From: Branchiostoma floridae
Lineage: Eukaryota; Chordata; Leptocardii; Amphioxiformes; Branchiostomatidae
Direction: 5' to 3'
Length of the DNA stretch: 62,000 nt
Assembly (NCBI RefSeq): GCF_000003815.2
Contig: NC_049991.1
Span: 12,062,955-12,124,954, forward strand
The notes under the pieces are model-generated. The model saw only the letters and a program-made list of their open reading frames with translations, did no database searches and was not told the origin of the DNA. Of this stretch, positions 1 to 12,237 are shown one piece after another (positions within the stretch are counted from its first letter, which is position 1; each line of letters opens with the position of its first letter). The position numbers were made by a program, and so were the translations under genes.

Positions 1-2599
1 ATTTTCTCTACACTGCTCATTTGTTAAACAGTAATTCCCAGATGTTTGCATAGTACCAACTCAGCCATGATACTTGCCACATTTGTATTGAAAAGTATGA
101 TATTGTGTTGATAATGTTGTTGTAATATTTTCCTGCAGAGACCATGTGTTGTGAGTGTGCAGCTGTGCCAGATAAAGCAGAGAGCTGGAGATAGGAGAGC
201 ACCACACCACAGGCAACCCTACAAACCGTAAGTCCCCGAATGACGTCAAATCCAACTGATAACTTCTGCAACTGTAAGATACAGAATGGAGGAATTTTGA
301 AGACAGGAAATATTGTTGCATAGAGAATGCCATATCCAAAGTTCAAAGTAGTCTGCTACAAATCGCCATAACAATGCATCTATGTTCATCTCTAGAATAC
401 ACAACATTACATACATCTACTTACTGTAGATAGTGCCATACTCTAGTAGAACGGTGTTTTTGGGGATTACATGTACCTGTTAGAAGATGTTCGTAATCTA
501 TTGCTAGGTAATAAGACAAGGTAACAGTTACTCAAGCAATTGGATAGATTTTGGAAACCATTTCAGGTAGTATATAAGGATGAAAGGTTGCCACCTGAAA
601 CATCTTACAATTACCAGTTGCTCGTGTGTCAAACAGCTGTTACATGTGTATCAAAATATCTTCAAACACCACACCCTTTGATACTGCAACGTATATGTAT
701 GTCCAACCTGCCCTGACAGCTTCAGAAGAAGAATAGCCTTCAGTATGTGATGCTTTGAGGGCATCCAGAGAAGGTTTGCGTCATTGGTGTATCAAATGGT
801 GGGGGGTAGGATGCCGGGCCTGGGGGAATGTACCCTCTGAAGCTCATGACGTAATTTGTATTTCATTAGCACATACCTTGGTGATGTAAGAAATGACATG
901 TCAAATGCGTTTGACAATTTTGCCCCAAATGTCAACAATGCAAATGTGAAAGATGCAACGAAAACTGACTGTGCCAAGAGCTAGCCGATAAATGAGGTGT
1001 CAAGTATATAGACTTGACATCCATAAGTGTACAAGATGATTGATCAGATATTACATAGTACAAATCAGCAATGTTTACCATGGAAAATGGCCAGAAGAGT
1101 CTTCACTGATACTGCAGAGTTTAACATGCTATTTCCATGTCAGCAAGTCTAAGAATGGACCAGTAATTATATCATAGGACAACTGCATGTTGGAAAGAAA
1201 GAATGGTGTACTGTAGTGTAAAGAAAATGCATCAAGGACTTGAAAAGGTGACATTGCAGTACATAATAATGAAACTGTATAGCTTCATTTTTTTTCAGCA
1301 TGTGCATTCGCAAACAAATACATGCCATGTGAACCCTGTGATATGAGATTTAGTAGTTACCGGTATAATTTTTGGTTTTCTGAAACACAACTGGAGACGT
1401 TGTTGTAGTCAAGTTCAAACTGCATCACAAACAATTATAATGTTTCCATTTTCTTCATCTAACACCAAATATTGTTTTGCAACACGCGACTAGGCCTCAC
1501 CATTTAAACCTTTTTTTCCGTTCCACCGAATGTAGGAATTTGTTCACTTAATCAGGATGGAAACTGGGACTGTACAGGAAGCCTTTCAAGTTAAGTTTAA
1601 CAAATTGCAGAGGAAATTCTTCTCAAGCACATTTCTTATCCCCTGGCTTTGTCAAGATTTCCACTGAAGCATCGTCCCCTGGTAGCGTTTTTCACATTTC
1701 CACTTTAGCCAAGAGTAGTCCTTTCCCCCTCCCTGCCATACTGCAGCTGGTCTGATTGGTCACCAGCTGATGGTACATCCATGTGCAGCAGCGAAAAATC
1801 ACGAACTTGATGTTGGAGCCTGTACTTTTTCTGTTCAATCTGCATGAAGCTGTATTTTTAGGTATACTGGATTGAAGGTTACATCTGATGACGTATATTT
1901 TCTGCTACTGTACCCATGATCCTCTTCTCTAAAGTTATATTTTGATTGTATGTTGCATGAAAACCCTTCAAATCACAAACACACTACTGAATGGTGTATT
2001 TAAACATTGTACATTTAAAAGCAGTGGCTTCACAAAACTTTTAACTAAAAATTGGTATTTGCTTGTAAAGAAGTGAGCCAAGAAGTTGGATAACACTAAA
2101 TGACAGCTGAGTCTGTCCTTTCAAAGGGCATGATCATCCTTCTAAATAAATGATGTAATACTCAGACCTGCACTGAAATATCTCCCCCCAAGTGGGGTGC
2201 TGTGATGACATGTATAACTGTCTGTCTGCCAGTTTTAATGGCTATGGAAAAGGTTAAAGCAGTTTCTTCAAGTTTAAAGTTTAAAGAAAGTCACCTTTCT
2301 GACTAGTGCCTCTCTGCACACTGCCTCATGGGATAGCGTGGTGTTGGCTGAAGAGTCCGAGTGTGGTTATTCGAAAGGTTACAGATATCATTTGACTGTT
2401 GGAGGTCCTTGTTACAGGTATACGGTTGTCTTCACCTGTAGTGGGGCAGATTGCTGTGGTCGGGGGGTAGTATGAGATGTGAGGAGTGAGAAAGGACCAC
2501 AGAGATGACTCAGAAAGGAGAACAGAAATGTTACGTGTATTCTTTCAAGATACATTTTTTGTGTACTGTAAGTATTTGTTCTTCAGCACAGCTTGTGAC
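1..2599. other. Noncoding stretch, no gene recognised
   Basis: AT-rich sequence with only short, unconvincing reading frames. A full palindromic CRE (TGACGTCA) lies near 241. I see no splice-bounded exon, RNA gene or named repeat here. It could be upstream intron or intergenic DNA. Confidence 0.5.
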
Positions 2600-2925
2600 C
2601 ATTGTGACCATAGAAGACATTCTCAGGTAGAGAGACTCGGTCTAGTAACAGGCTCCAGACTCTGAAAGCGAACACTACTCGTTTCAAGAGAAGCCCGATT
2701 AACTATATGGTTTCCCTGCTAAACGATGACTCTGTGTGAATAGTTTTTAGATTGCTTAATGGTGTTAGTCGTTAGAATGCCTGTTTTAATGATGACAATA
2801 TGTATTTTATTGCAATTGTAAATGTAAATGTGCCTATCAATTCAGCCTTAGGGCTGCTATCTGGGTCATGTATATTATATGTGTTTGAATAAACCAGTCA
2901 TCATCATCATCATCATCATCATTCA
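2600..2925 (+). mobile_element. 3' end of a CR1/L2-like LINE (RT C-terminus plus 3' tail)
   Basis: The frame ending at the TGA at 2737-2739 gives a tail reading TTRFKRSPINYMVSLLN followed by a few residues. It aligns by eye with the tail TERYRNSPIPYITTVLN of the larger LINE at 6377-7867, so this is the last part of a non-LTR reverse transcriptase ORF. The noncoding tail follows: a short hairpin with arms CAGCC and GGCTG near 2843-2860, then AATAAACCAG and a (TCA)n microsatellite at 2897-2923, which is a typical CR1/L2 type of 3' terminus. The copy is heavily 5'-truncated and cannot be autonomous. The 5' boundary is approximate. Confidence 0.8.
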
Positions 2926-5900
2926 ATAGAAAGTCCAGGTTGAAAGAGCTTTAGTGAGTGGCAGTTATTCAAGTTTGGCCATCTTGACACACGAGCGGAG
3001 TTAAGAAAGATTCTTGGTTACGTAAACTCATTTCAGGGCCTAAGCAGGTCCCAAAGAACACACAGTTAGCACAAATCCAGTCGGAGACGAAGAACGTATA
3101 CATATGTGCATTAATGATGTTACAGCAGCATCTGTTGACGGAGATGAAGGGATGCCGTACAGCTTCTTTAAGTCGCTGGATCTTACCTTTAATCCTGGCC
3201 TATAGCCACAAGGGTAAGGGTCCCCCATGTGTTGTTAAGCAGTTCATTAGCACCCTCAGATGTCCTTGTGCCTCTGCTGTAGGCATGTTTGGATGGCGGT
3301 TGGACAGGTTTTTACCTTGACACAAGGCTAGTACAGTACAAGTTTGGAAAAGTTTTTTTCGCTCAGTTAAGAAATCTGCTTGAATGTCAAGATATTGCTG
3401 ATTTATAACCCATGAGGTTTGTTTTTTTAAATTCATATTCAAAGTTTCCGTGCTGCTAAAATTTTTATAGTTCTTGTCCTTTAGCTATAGAGTACTACAA
3501 ATTTAGCCTGGAGTCCAGCCTTGTTCACTTTGGTCTGCTCCCAAAGGTCTGCTACCTCGGAATCAGACCAAAGCAAACAAAACTGGACTTGAGGCTATTA
3601 CAAATGAGTGGAAAGAAACAACATCTAAAATGGCCTTGGAATCTACAAACATGGTCAGACCGAAAAGAATGTTTTGCAGCTAAGTTTGTAATTGTTCCTT
3701 AGTGGTGGTCTGGTGGTGGTGTGGATTACTTCTGAAAGCTTTAAGGGTTTAAGCCTGGTTTAATCTTTAAGGTCATGATCCTGAGCCTTGACTTGAACCT
3801 ACCAAGGACAGGAGTCCCTGAAGTGTTCTCCAGGTCCACTACTACCCTGGTCTTTGGTAGAACTGAGATTATAGAGAGCTTAATAATGTCCTAAGGCTTT
3901 AGCAGGGCACCAAGTTCATGGTCTTGATAAGGGGTGAAAATGGACTTACACTTTCAAAGGTTAATGGTTAATTGCATATGTTGTGTAGCTGCTAAAAATA
4001 TATTTATTAAGATGAGAATATGCCTCATACTGAAATGATAAAGGAAGATGTGTCATTTGCTCTTCCGGAGAAATTCCTCCAAACTCTGGTGGCTTTCTCT
4101 AGAAATGTGGACCTTCCTCCTATGTGATGGAGTTTGGTGTTTTCTGCAGGGTAGAGTTGTGCATTTGGCCAGGAAAGTTTTTTTTTATGCTTGGTTGTAA
4201 CAACCAAGATTTTAATATGTAAGTTCTTAACACAACCTGAAGATGTTTCAAAATGTACAAAACAAGGAACCTTTAAACTTAAGTTTGTGCTAAAGTCGTA
4301 GAAAATTGCCACAGCTATAACATACCAAGATCTACAAATGTATTACAAATTCTGCCATGGATCTGTTGGCCCAATGCCCCTTCCAGAAGAACTTGTATAC
4401 TGTTTCACATCTGTTCATATGATGTTGAGTTATAGAGGCAGACGAAAATGTTAAGAACTACATAAAGTGGTGCACATGTGCTTTATAGCAAAAGCGATTG
4501 GTCTTAAATGGAGCTATAAGAGACATTATGTAATCACTGGTAACTTAGTACGACCACATGACAGCACTCATCATATCAAACATGCCCCATCTGATTAGTT
4601 CATTGATGTTTCATAGGAGGAAACAAGATATAATGTCAAGACACGGGTCAGCTGGTTGGAGTCTAGTTTATCTAGACTGTCACATGTATCATAAACCTGT
4701 CAAACATGAATTAGCCACAGTGAGGCATCCTGACCACTGCATGGAAATGTTTGCATTCAGCATGTACTCCCAGGTGAGTTGTCCACGCACACCTGTCTTG
4801 TGAAATGATCCTAATGAGTCACCCAAGAAAGGAGGCCGGCTTGACTTGTACCCTGTCAGCAGGGGCACCATCTATCCACATAACCTCCCCTCTCACCAGC
4901 TGCTGAAGGGCAGGGGTTTTCATAAACTCGCCAGTCTCCGAGGTGCCGCTCCTGTCTGGCCGCTCCTATCCGGGGATGAACGTCAATTACAAGTGACTCT
5001 GGTCGTCAGGAGGGACCGGGAGGGGAGGAGACAGACACGCGACTGCGGGATCAGGAACACGTGCCAGGAAGCAGGCGGAAGGTGGAAGGGTAAATTTACA
5101 GGGTCCACGCCACGTGCCAGCTGCAGGGTAAGGCAGGTCCCCAGGTAGCCATGTAGTACTGACTGAGGGGACAGGTGTGCTTGTGCCTGCAGGCACTGAC
5201 AGCCAGGGAAAGCTACTTGGCTGTGAGCCTATCTCTCAGTTGTGCAATGGTTATAGGAGAAAGAGCCAGAGTCGTTAGGGAACGTGCCTTCTTACAGATG
5301 TTTATCGCGATATTCAATGGTTGAGAAGCATTTTTGGCGTTAACTGTTTCAAATATTTTCAGTTAGTGTTCTCTTGAGGAGTTTGCTGATCTGTCACTTG
5401 CTCTGTACCTCAGCTGTGCTGTTTCTCTTGTCATGAGTCATTTCCTGTCTCTTACTGTAACAGAAAGTCCATTTTTCCAGCGCTGTGATGTGTTCTTTGT
5501 CTGTAACATAACCATACATCAGTCTCGATGGCATTTCCATACACTAGTCTTTTAAGCTGTTGTCAAATTCCCATTTCTTGTTATTTAGGAATCATAGAGT
5601 CGTTTTGATGGGCATGAAATCAACATGGCATAAAACTCATTCCAAAACTGCATTTTGCATAATTAATGAGCAAATTTTATTTTAGTCCTATGGTGTAACT
5701 AAATGATTGTGATCGTGTACTAGATCACTGGTTTATTTTGGTTCACGTAAGAAAATGTTTGCAATCCAATTAAGGAAGCTTATTTCAGGCCAATAGTTTG
5801 TAGCTATTTTACTGATGCTGCTCAATCAATGGCCATCTATTGAAATAGTGCTTTTGCTGAATGCCTTGCAAGGGTCTGGAGGGTGAAGCTATTACTCACG

Positions 5901-6132
5901 GCTCCAAGACCAATTCACAGGGAGGATGATCTCATCTTAACTAACAAGGTGGGTCCCTGGTGAGGAGATGGCTCCAACATGACACAAACCAGGTACCAGG
6001 GTCAGCAACACCAGAGGATGTGAAGGGAATTCAGCTGGCATTCCTGCTTATTACCCTCTGATGTTTTATTTTGGGGAGGATCCTTCGGTGCAACTTCAAG
6101 GCATTTCCAGTAATCCCCTCGATCAAATGATG
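2926..6132. other. Noncoding stretch, no gene recognised
   Basis: No convincing exon. The only compositional anomaly is a GC- and CpG-rich block at about 4880-5140, listed separately. The reading frame at 4558-4803 crosses a CAG|GTGAGT donor-like site near 4773, but its protein resembles nothing I know. Confidence 0.45.
4880..5133 (+). promoter_or_regulatory. CpG-rich block, candidate promoter or noncoding first exon
   Basis: This 250-bp block is visibly GC- and CpG-richer than its surroundings, has two CACGTG E-boxes (about 5058 and 5111), and ends in a donor-like GCAGG|GTAAGG near 5127. MRTF exon 1 at 20505 has a proper 3' splice acceptor, so an upstream noncoding exon must exist somewhere. 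This block is one candidate. There is no direct proof, and it could equally be an enhancer or an old repeat. Confidence 0.2.
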
Positions 6133-7915
6133 CAAATAATAATACTGGTTTATTGCATAATACAAGTCAAGAAATGGCAGCCGCGGCTGAATTGATTCCG
6201 GACTTTACAACCATTTTAAAAGTATAACATTTCAAGGGCACTCCATCGTAATAAATTTCCATAACAATTATTGCGGTTAAAGATCGTTAAAATTGACAAG
6301 GAATCTTTAAAATCTATCATAATATAATATAATATATCAACATTAAAATCAACAACAAAATATTCGTGTTTAACGGTCACAATTCCTTATTCAATACAGT
6401 GGTAATGTAGGGTATCGGACTGTTACGGTAGCGCTCAGTTCGTGTGTATATAGAGTTCAGTTTGTGGCTAGTCCGCGTTAGCCGACCACTAGCTTCACCC
6501 CGGGACTGGGGAAGCCAGTCTCTGAAAGCCGATTTCAGAAGTTTCAGTCCGAACTTCTTGCATAGTTGTTCCCTCCTGGATTCAAGGGTGGGTAGTCCGA
6601 GTTGGGTGAGGGCTTCTGAGTAGTGAGTGTACTTATTGCCCAGAATGATGCGGCAAGCACGGCGTTGGATGGTCTCTAGACGGAATGACTGGGTTTTGGT
6701 AAGTCCGGGATTCCAAACAGGGACAGCATACTCACAGATGGGGCGCACGTAGCAAGTGTAGATGGTGACTAGATCAAGTTCGGGAACTCTGAACATCTTC
6801 AACCGTCTTAGGATGAATAGACGTTTGCCGCTTTGTTTAACCATGTGGGTTACATGGCTGTCCCACTTCAAGTTACTTTGCAACCACACTCCCAATAATC
6901 TTGCTACAGTTACTTCCTGGAGGGTGTGGCCGGCTAGTTGGAGAGAAGGGAGAGGGGGAGGTGTTCGTCTGAAGAAAAAATGCATCACTTTGCATTTATT
7001 TGGGTGCAATTTCATGTGACTTTTACTTGTCCATGCGTCAAGGGCATCTAGGTCTTGTTGCAGGTTTGATTGCTGTCTAATCTGTCTACTTTCCATCATA
7101 TTCAGATCATCCACAAATTTCCAGTGGTCTGATCGTGCGTCGCTCGCTGCACTGTTGATGACTGCGACAAAGACTATAGGCGCGAGGACGGTGCCTTGAG
7201 GCAGGCCACATGTCAGTGTCCTCCATTCTGACAATGAACCCTTGTAGGCGGTACGTTGCTTTCTCCCAGTCAGGAAGTCACTCAGCCATGGAAGAAGAGA
7301 AGGTCGGCAGCCCAGTTCTATCAGACTCAAAATCGCGGTTGTGTGATCTATGCGGTCGAATGCTTTCGCAAAATCCGTCAGGACCAGACTACTTATAGTG
7401 TCTCTTTGGTCTGAGGTTTTGGAAAGTTGATTTAAGATGTCAACAAGGCAATGAGTTGTTGATCTTCCCGGGATACCTCCGAATTGCCTGGGGTCAACTT
7501 GTGGGGTAATGTCAGCAAGAATCCACTTGGCAATGAAGCTCTCACATGTTTTAGACAGTAGGGAGGTCAGTGAGATGGGTCTGAGATCACTCAAAGATGG
7601 TGGGTTTGTTTTAGGAAGTGGTATCACGTTTGCTTCGTGCCATTCCCGAGGAACACACCCCTCCGCCAGAGAAGTATTCAGGATCATTGTGAGTGGGTGA
7701 CTAAGTTCGTAAGCGAACTCCTTGATCAGTCTGCCTGTTATGTTGTCCGGGCCGGCTGCCTTACGGACTCGAACGTGTTGGAGTTTGTGGTACATCTCCC
7801 ACACCTTTACTTCGGGGGGAATCTTACAGGAATTGGGTTTTTGAAGTCCACAGTACTCGGATCCCATGTCAGGTTGAAGTGGTTGATTAGGGATGCTATG
7901 TTCTCCTCTAAGTGT
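6133..7915 (-). mobile_element. 5'-truncated non-LTR retrotransposon (CR1/Jockey-like LINE)
   Basis: A minus-strand LINE copy containing most of the reverse transcriptase and a complete 3' tail, with no ORF1 and no endonuclease domain. Reading along the minus strand, the coding part ends at 6377. A roughly 240-bp 3'UTR then leads to a hairpin (CAGCC-GCGGCTG, near 6178-6190), AATAAACCAGT and an ATT-rich end near 6133. The hairpin and AATAAACCAGT are shared with the separate LINE tail at 2600-2925. Homology appears to stop at about 7915, where an in-frame stop and unrelated sequence begin. This is the usual result of incomplete target-primed reverse transcription. Confidence 0.85.
6377..7867 (-). 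pseudogene. LINE reverse transcriptase fragment, frameshifted at its 5' side
   Basis: The 496-codon open frame encodes an RNA-dependent DNA polymerase of the non-LTR type. Visible motifs in order are AAGPDNITGRLIKE, the palm motif A region LVLTDFAKAFDRIDH, the GLPQGTVLAP motif B, the catalytic box FVDDLNMM (aromatic-x-D-D), the thumb region, and the tail NSPIPYITTVLN. The first ~17 residues of the frame look wrong. The adjacent frame continues the likely protein upstream (NHFNLTWDPSTVDFKNPIPV). The two frames meet at a run of six G (7814-7819 on the + strand), where seven would restore phase, so a one-base loss breaks the ORF. The core is otherwise uninterrupted, suggesting a fairly young insertion. 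Confidence 0.85.
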
Positions 7916-10751
7916 CCTGGTTAAGGATGGAGGTCTTGTCTGTGGGAAGGGGTTGCCAGGAGAAATTGTTGCAGGGAGGAGTCAGTATATTATCCAGACT
8001 TGATCATCCCACCCTGGGCTGTTTCAAGGACCCGTCCCTCTGTCATGCAACTGAAATTTGGTTGTTTGCGATGGAAGAAAATTTTGACCCATCCAAGCAC
8101 AAAAGTCTGAACTTCATGACATAAAATTCAGGAAAATGTATTTTTTTTTAGAATGCCAGATGCAATGGGACGGAAATATGTTTAAAGCTGGAAACGGCAC
8201 TGATCACCCCTCACACCTGTTAGCACTGGAGGAACAGATCTCCCTGGAGCCAGCCTGTAGGCTAAGGAACTGTTATTGTATCTCTCCTTCCTGCGATATC
8301 AAGAGAGCTCACTGAACTGTTGAACACAACCTTGGTTCTTTCTGCCTGCTTCCATCGTAGTCACACGTAGACAATACCTGGGAGAACTGGAGGAATTTCA
8401 ATTTGCAGAGATTAAGTGGTTGGGTGTGAAGTTTAACGCATGCCATCGGCACATGTGAGGTGCTGGGATACTTCTGATTTTTCCATGGTGTTGTCGTCAT
8501 AGCAACCACATCACTTTGACAAACACTGCTGGTGTTACCTTAAGGGTTTTGAAAAAAAGTTCCATACTGAAAGGTATCTATTCAGGAGATATATCTAAAC
8601 ATTGAAAATAAATTTGCCTTTTCTCCGAAACAGGAACAAAAAAGTGTTCTTGTTACTTTGCTTTTGTATGTCTTTTATGACCAAAAGTATCACATGTTTG
8701 TTCTCCAGGATGGTTCAATCTGTCATTTAGACTAAAGTGCTTAAGTTGCATCCCGTTTTGACATTCAACAGACTAGGCTAGGCCATCAAAATATGTACAT
8801 GTAATTATTGAGTAGTATGAGGCTTTATCCACCCAGCTCGTTTACCTCATTAAGACACCTCCTTGAGAACGTTTCAGGGGCCAGACTCTCCTGATAGCAT
8901 CTTCAGGAGTTTGGGGAATAGGAGGAGAACGATACTGCTGATTACTCGGTTATCTGTCTTGTTGAACAGCACAAAGTGGTTTCTAAGTACGAAACTGCAG
9001 GTCAAGTTGTCATGAAACCCCATCAAGAAGATTGCTGTAGTTGCTGATAACAGGGTATTGACGCAGAACTGCTCCTTGACTTTTGCTTCCACTGATGTCC
9101 AGAGAAAAAAAGGACAGAAGCCAATTTTCTTGTATGTACATGTATTGCATTGATTCATCCATTTCTTCATGTTGTTGAATGTGTACAGGCAGATTCATAA
9201 CCCTCTCTGTAATGTAGGTTCAGCTTTTGTGCTTCACATTTGCCTGGGTTAAAGCATTACTTAACAGGAAGATAGTTAACCTGTACCTTGTGGTGTTTCA
9301 CTTTCAGTAATGTTGGGTTTGCAGGTTCAACAAAGCTGGAGTTGCTACAGCTTATAACTTATATTACATTGCTGTTGATGTAGTGCATTGATTTTAAAAA
9401 GACGTACTATCTTTAAGAGCTACTTTAATTCAACAGTTTTTATGTGACATTGATTTTGATCAGAAGTTTTGAATATTTACATTCTGTGGTACAAACAAAC
9501 AATATCACATGTTACATACTTAGGATGCATGCAAATGTGGGAGAACAGAGAAAAATATGCTGGACAGACAGAAGTCAATATGTGCAGTTCCTGAGCAAGT
9601 GTTTCATATTTTGAAGACCAGTTCTGTAATGATGGTTGTCTCTGGTACCCAGACATGAACAGACAACAGAGAGATGAGACAGAGATAGTCATGACTGGCT
9701 GGTCACTGGAGATGCTCCTCTCATCAAGGGACTTGGAAAATGCATCTTTTATGCACTATTTTTGTAGTATTCACTGTTCTATAAATGTTATATCTAGCTG
9801 CATTTGATAGAAGGTGCTATGAAAAGCACAGTTATGCATCCAGTGGTCAGTATCCGGTCTGGATAAGAAGAATGTTAAAGTATCAGTATCTTTGTGTTCA
9901 TTGTACTAATGAAGGGCATCATGAGACAGGGTGATGAGAACTGATGGTATCTGACACCAGAACTACCGTGGGAGACCGCACACCAGACAGACAGGGAGAG
10001 ATGGACAGGTGATGGAGAAAACAAAGACGAGTTTCCAGTAGTGACAACAAGGGGTGGGTTTTTGCCTTGTTGGACCAGTCCAGAAAAAAAACAGACCTGG
10101 AAAAAATCAGCGGACCAAATTTTACCGTCAGGTATATAGTCACATGTTTTTGTGGCTTACGTTCCAAAAAATAACAAGAGTGAAGTACAATGTAGAGGAG
10201 GGTTGACGGTCATTTTTATAAAGTTTCTATCTAAAGTTTTCAAAGCCTAGTCCTTGGCTTTGATGGACAGATACCATGTCAATAAAGTTGATTTACCACA
10301 GTATTGATTATTGAAATATGCTCTAAGTCCTGTTGGCCCTGTCACTCAAAACTCGCCCCTCCTTATAGTGGTACCCACATCATAGTGAATGACATTCTTG
10401 GTAGAACCAGTCAATGGAAGGGCACCAGTGAGTGGTCAGCTGAGCAGGTCCCTCAACTCCCTCTTATCTTAGCCACAGGCCTAAGAATTCTTGGCCTGTC
10501 CAGCCAGGCTCCAAGAGTCTTGCACTTGTTGTGTTTGCATTCCGTCTTCCCGGCAGCTATCCCACCATCTGTAACGGCGATAGCCTCCTTTCTTCTTATC
10601 TACTGTTGACACCTGCTGAAGAACCTGTTGTCGGCATGTTTGTAGACAAACTTGAGTACATACAATGCATTCTCAAGATGGTAAGAAGGAGTTTGACTCC
10701 TCAAGACTTAGATACAGTAGAATCTGGTTACCAGTGGATGTTAGATGGAGA
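7916..10751. other. Noncoding stretch, no gene recognised
   Basis: AT-rich, with short reading frames only. No splice-bounded coding exon, RNA gene or repeat that I can name. It probably belongs to intergenic DNA or a long upstream intron of the MRTF gene. Confidence 0.45.
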
Positions 10752-11157
10752 NNNNNNNNNNNNNNNNNNNNNNNNNNNNNNNNNNNNNNNNNNNNNNNNN
10801 NNNNNNNNNNNNNNNNNNNNNNNNNNNNNNNNNNNNNNNNNNNNNNNNNNNNNNNNNNNNNNNNNNNNNNNNNNNNNNNNNNNNNNNNNNNNNNNNNNNN
10901 NNNNNNNNNNNNNNNNNNNNNNNNNNNNNNNNNNNNNNNNNNNNNNNNNNNNNNNNNNNNNNNNNNNNNNNNNNNNNNNNNNNNNNNNNNNNNNNNNNNN
11001 NNNNNNNNNNNNNNNNNNNNNNNNNNNNNNNNNNNNNNNNNNNNNNNNNNNNNNNNNNNNNNNNNNNNNNNNNNNNNNNNNNNNNNNNNNNNNNNNNNNN
11101 NNNNNNNNNNNNNNNNNNNNNNNNNNNNNNNNNNNNNNNNNNNNNNNNNNNNNNNNN
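10752..11157. other. Assembly gap (406 N)
   Basis: Run of N. All reading frames that appear to cross it are artefacts. Confidence 0.99.
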
Positions 11158-12022
11158 CACTTCTTTGTTTGGAAGTTTGTGTCCAGTAGGCTGGATGTTC
11201 TTGATGAAAAGTTGATTCAAACCTGTCTGTATCTCAAAATAGAACATAGGATCCTGTCTCTTCAATTTCTCGTGTTTATCCTTTGATTGAAAGATACTGT
11301 AGCAGATACTGAAAAAATTATACTTTCAAAGGAATTTTGAACATTTTTTAAAAATGATTTAAGATTGGCACTTTTGTATCAATGCTGATTAGAAGGTTGA
11401 ATTGAAAATCACCTGTAGTAATGACAGAAGTAGATGGTTGTTTTGAGGAGAAATTTAATGAAAGGGACCTGTTAGGACTTAGGAAAATCATTTTCCAGGA
11501 TTTAAAAGATCACATTTTCTTCCTCTTGTAGCCAAAGTGCAGAGCTATATAGTTTGTGTAATCTCTTGAATACGAGGAGTGAATAATACGAATGTGTCAT
11601 CCCTACAAGTCAGTCAAAATAAAGGAATGCCTACCAAGGTTTTGGAAATTTGCACCATGGTCAGAGATACCAAAGGAACTCACAGAGATAAACACAGTTG
11701 CTATTGTTTCCCCACAAGTACATGGCCACAGGGGAGGCCAGTATCTGCCACAGGTAATTTCCTGGTAGTCAGAGCACCAAGATAAGGATTGCAAACACAC
11801 TTGATAAATGACCTTTGCAGAACAGGACCTTAACTGCTACTCATAACAGTAGATGACTAAGAATCTTGTGAAAAATCTTTGGTATATTGGTCGTGTCAAA
11901 GGAGAGCCCCTGATATAAGCATTGAAAACTTACAATGATGGTAAAGACTTTGACCTCTAGTGAACTTTTGTTTTCTTTTGACCTCTAGTGAACTTTCCTA
12001 ATCATATTGACATGCCAATGGT
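11158..12022. other. Noncoding stretch with a short tandem duplication
   Basis: No gene seen. A roughly 20-bp segment (TTTGACCTCTAGTGAACTTT) is present twice in tandem at 11949-11997. Confidence 0.5.
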
Positions 12023-12237
12023 ATACTGTAAATGCATTTAAATTTGCGGGGATTTAATTTCGCGGTAGCAGAAAAAGGACTTTTCGCGGTGGATGTAAGT
12101 TTGCGGTAACACCATAGACTGCAGTCTAATACCATAGTAGAAAAATGTTCGCGGTGGTTTTAAGTTTGCGGTGAAGTGGTCGCCACGAAAAACCCGTGAA
12201 CATTAATCCACCGCGAACATTTCTGCATTTACAGTAT
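12023..12237. mobile_element. Short inverted-repeat element (MITE-like)
   Basis: The ends are ATACTGTAAATGCA (12023) and its reverse complement TGCATTTACAGTAT (ending 12237), enclosing about 215 bp with no coding capacity. Inside, the motif TTTGCGG/TTCGCGGTGG occurs repeatedly in both orientations, so the element can fold back on itself over much of its length. Terminal inverted repeats, small size and lack of ORF fit a nonautonomous DNA transposon. I cannot assign the superfamily, and the target-site duplication is not clear. Confidence 0.7.

Noticed and set aside
4558-4803. 81-codon frame with an internal CAG|GTGAGT site
   Set aside because: No recognisable protein, no acceptor-bounded exon and no neighbouring exon in phase.
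10531-11286. Open frames crossing the first gap
   Set aside because: They are mostly N; the flanking residues do not resemble a protein.
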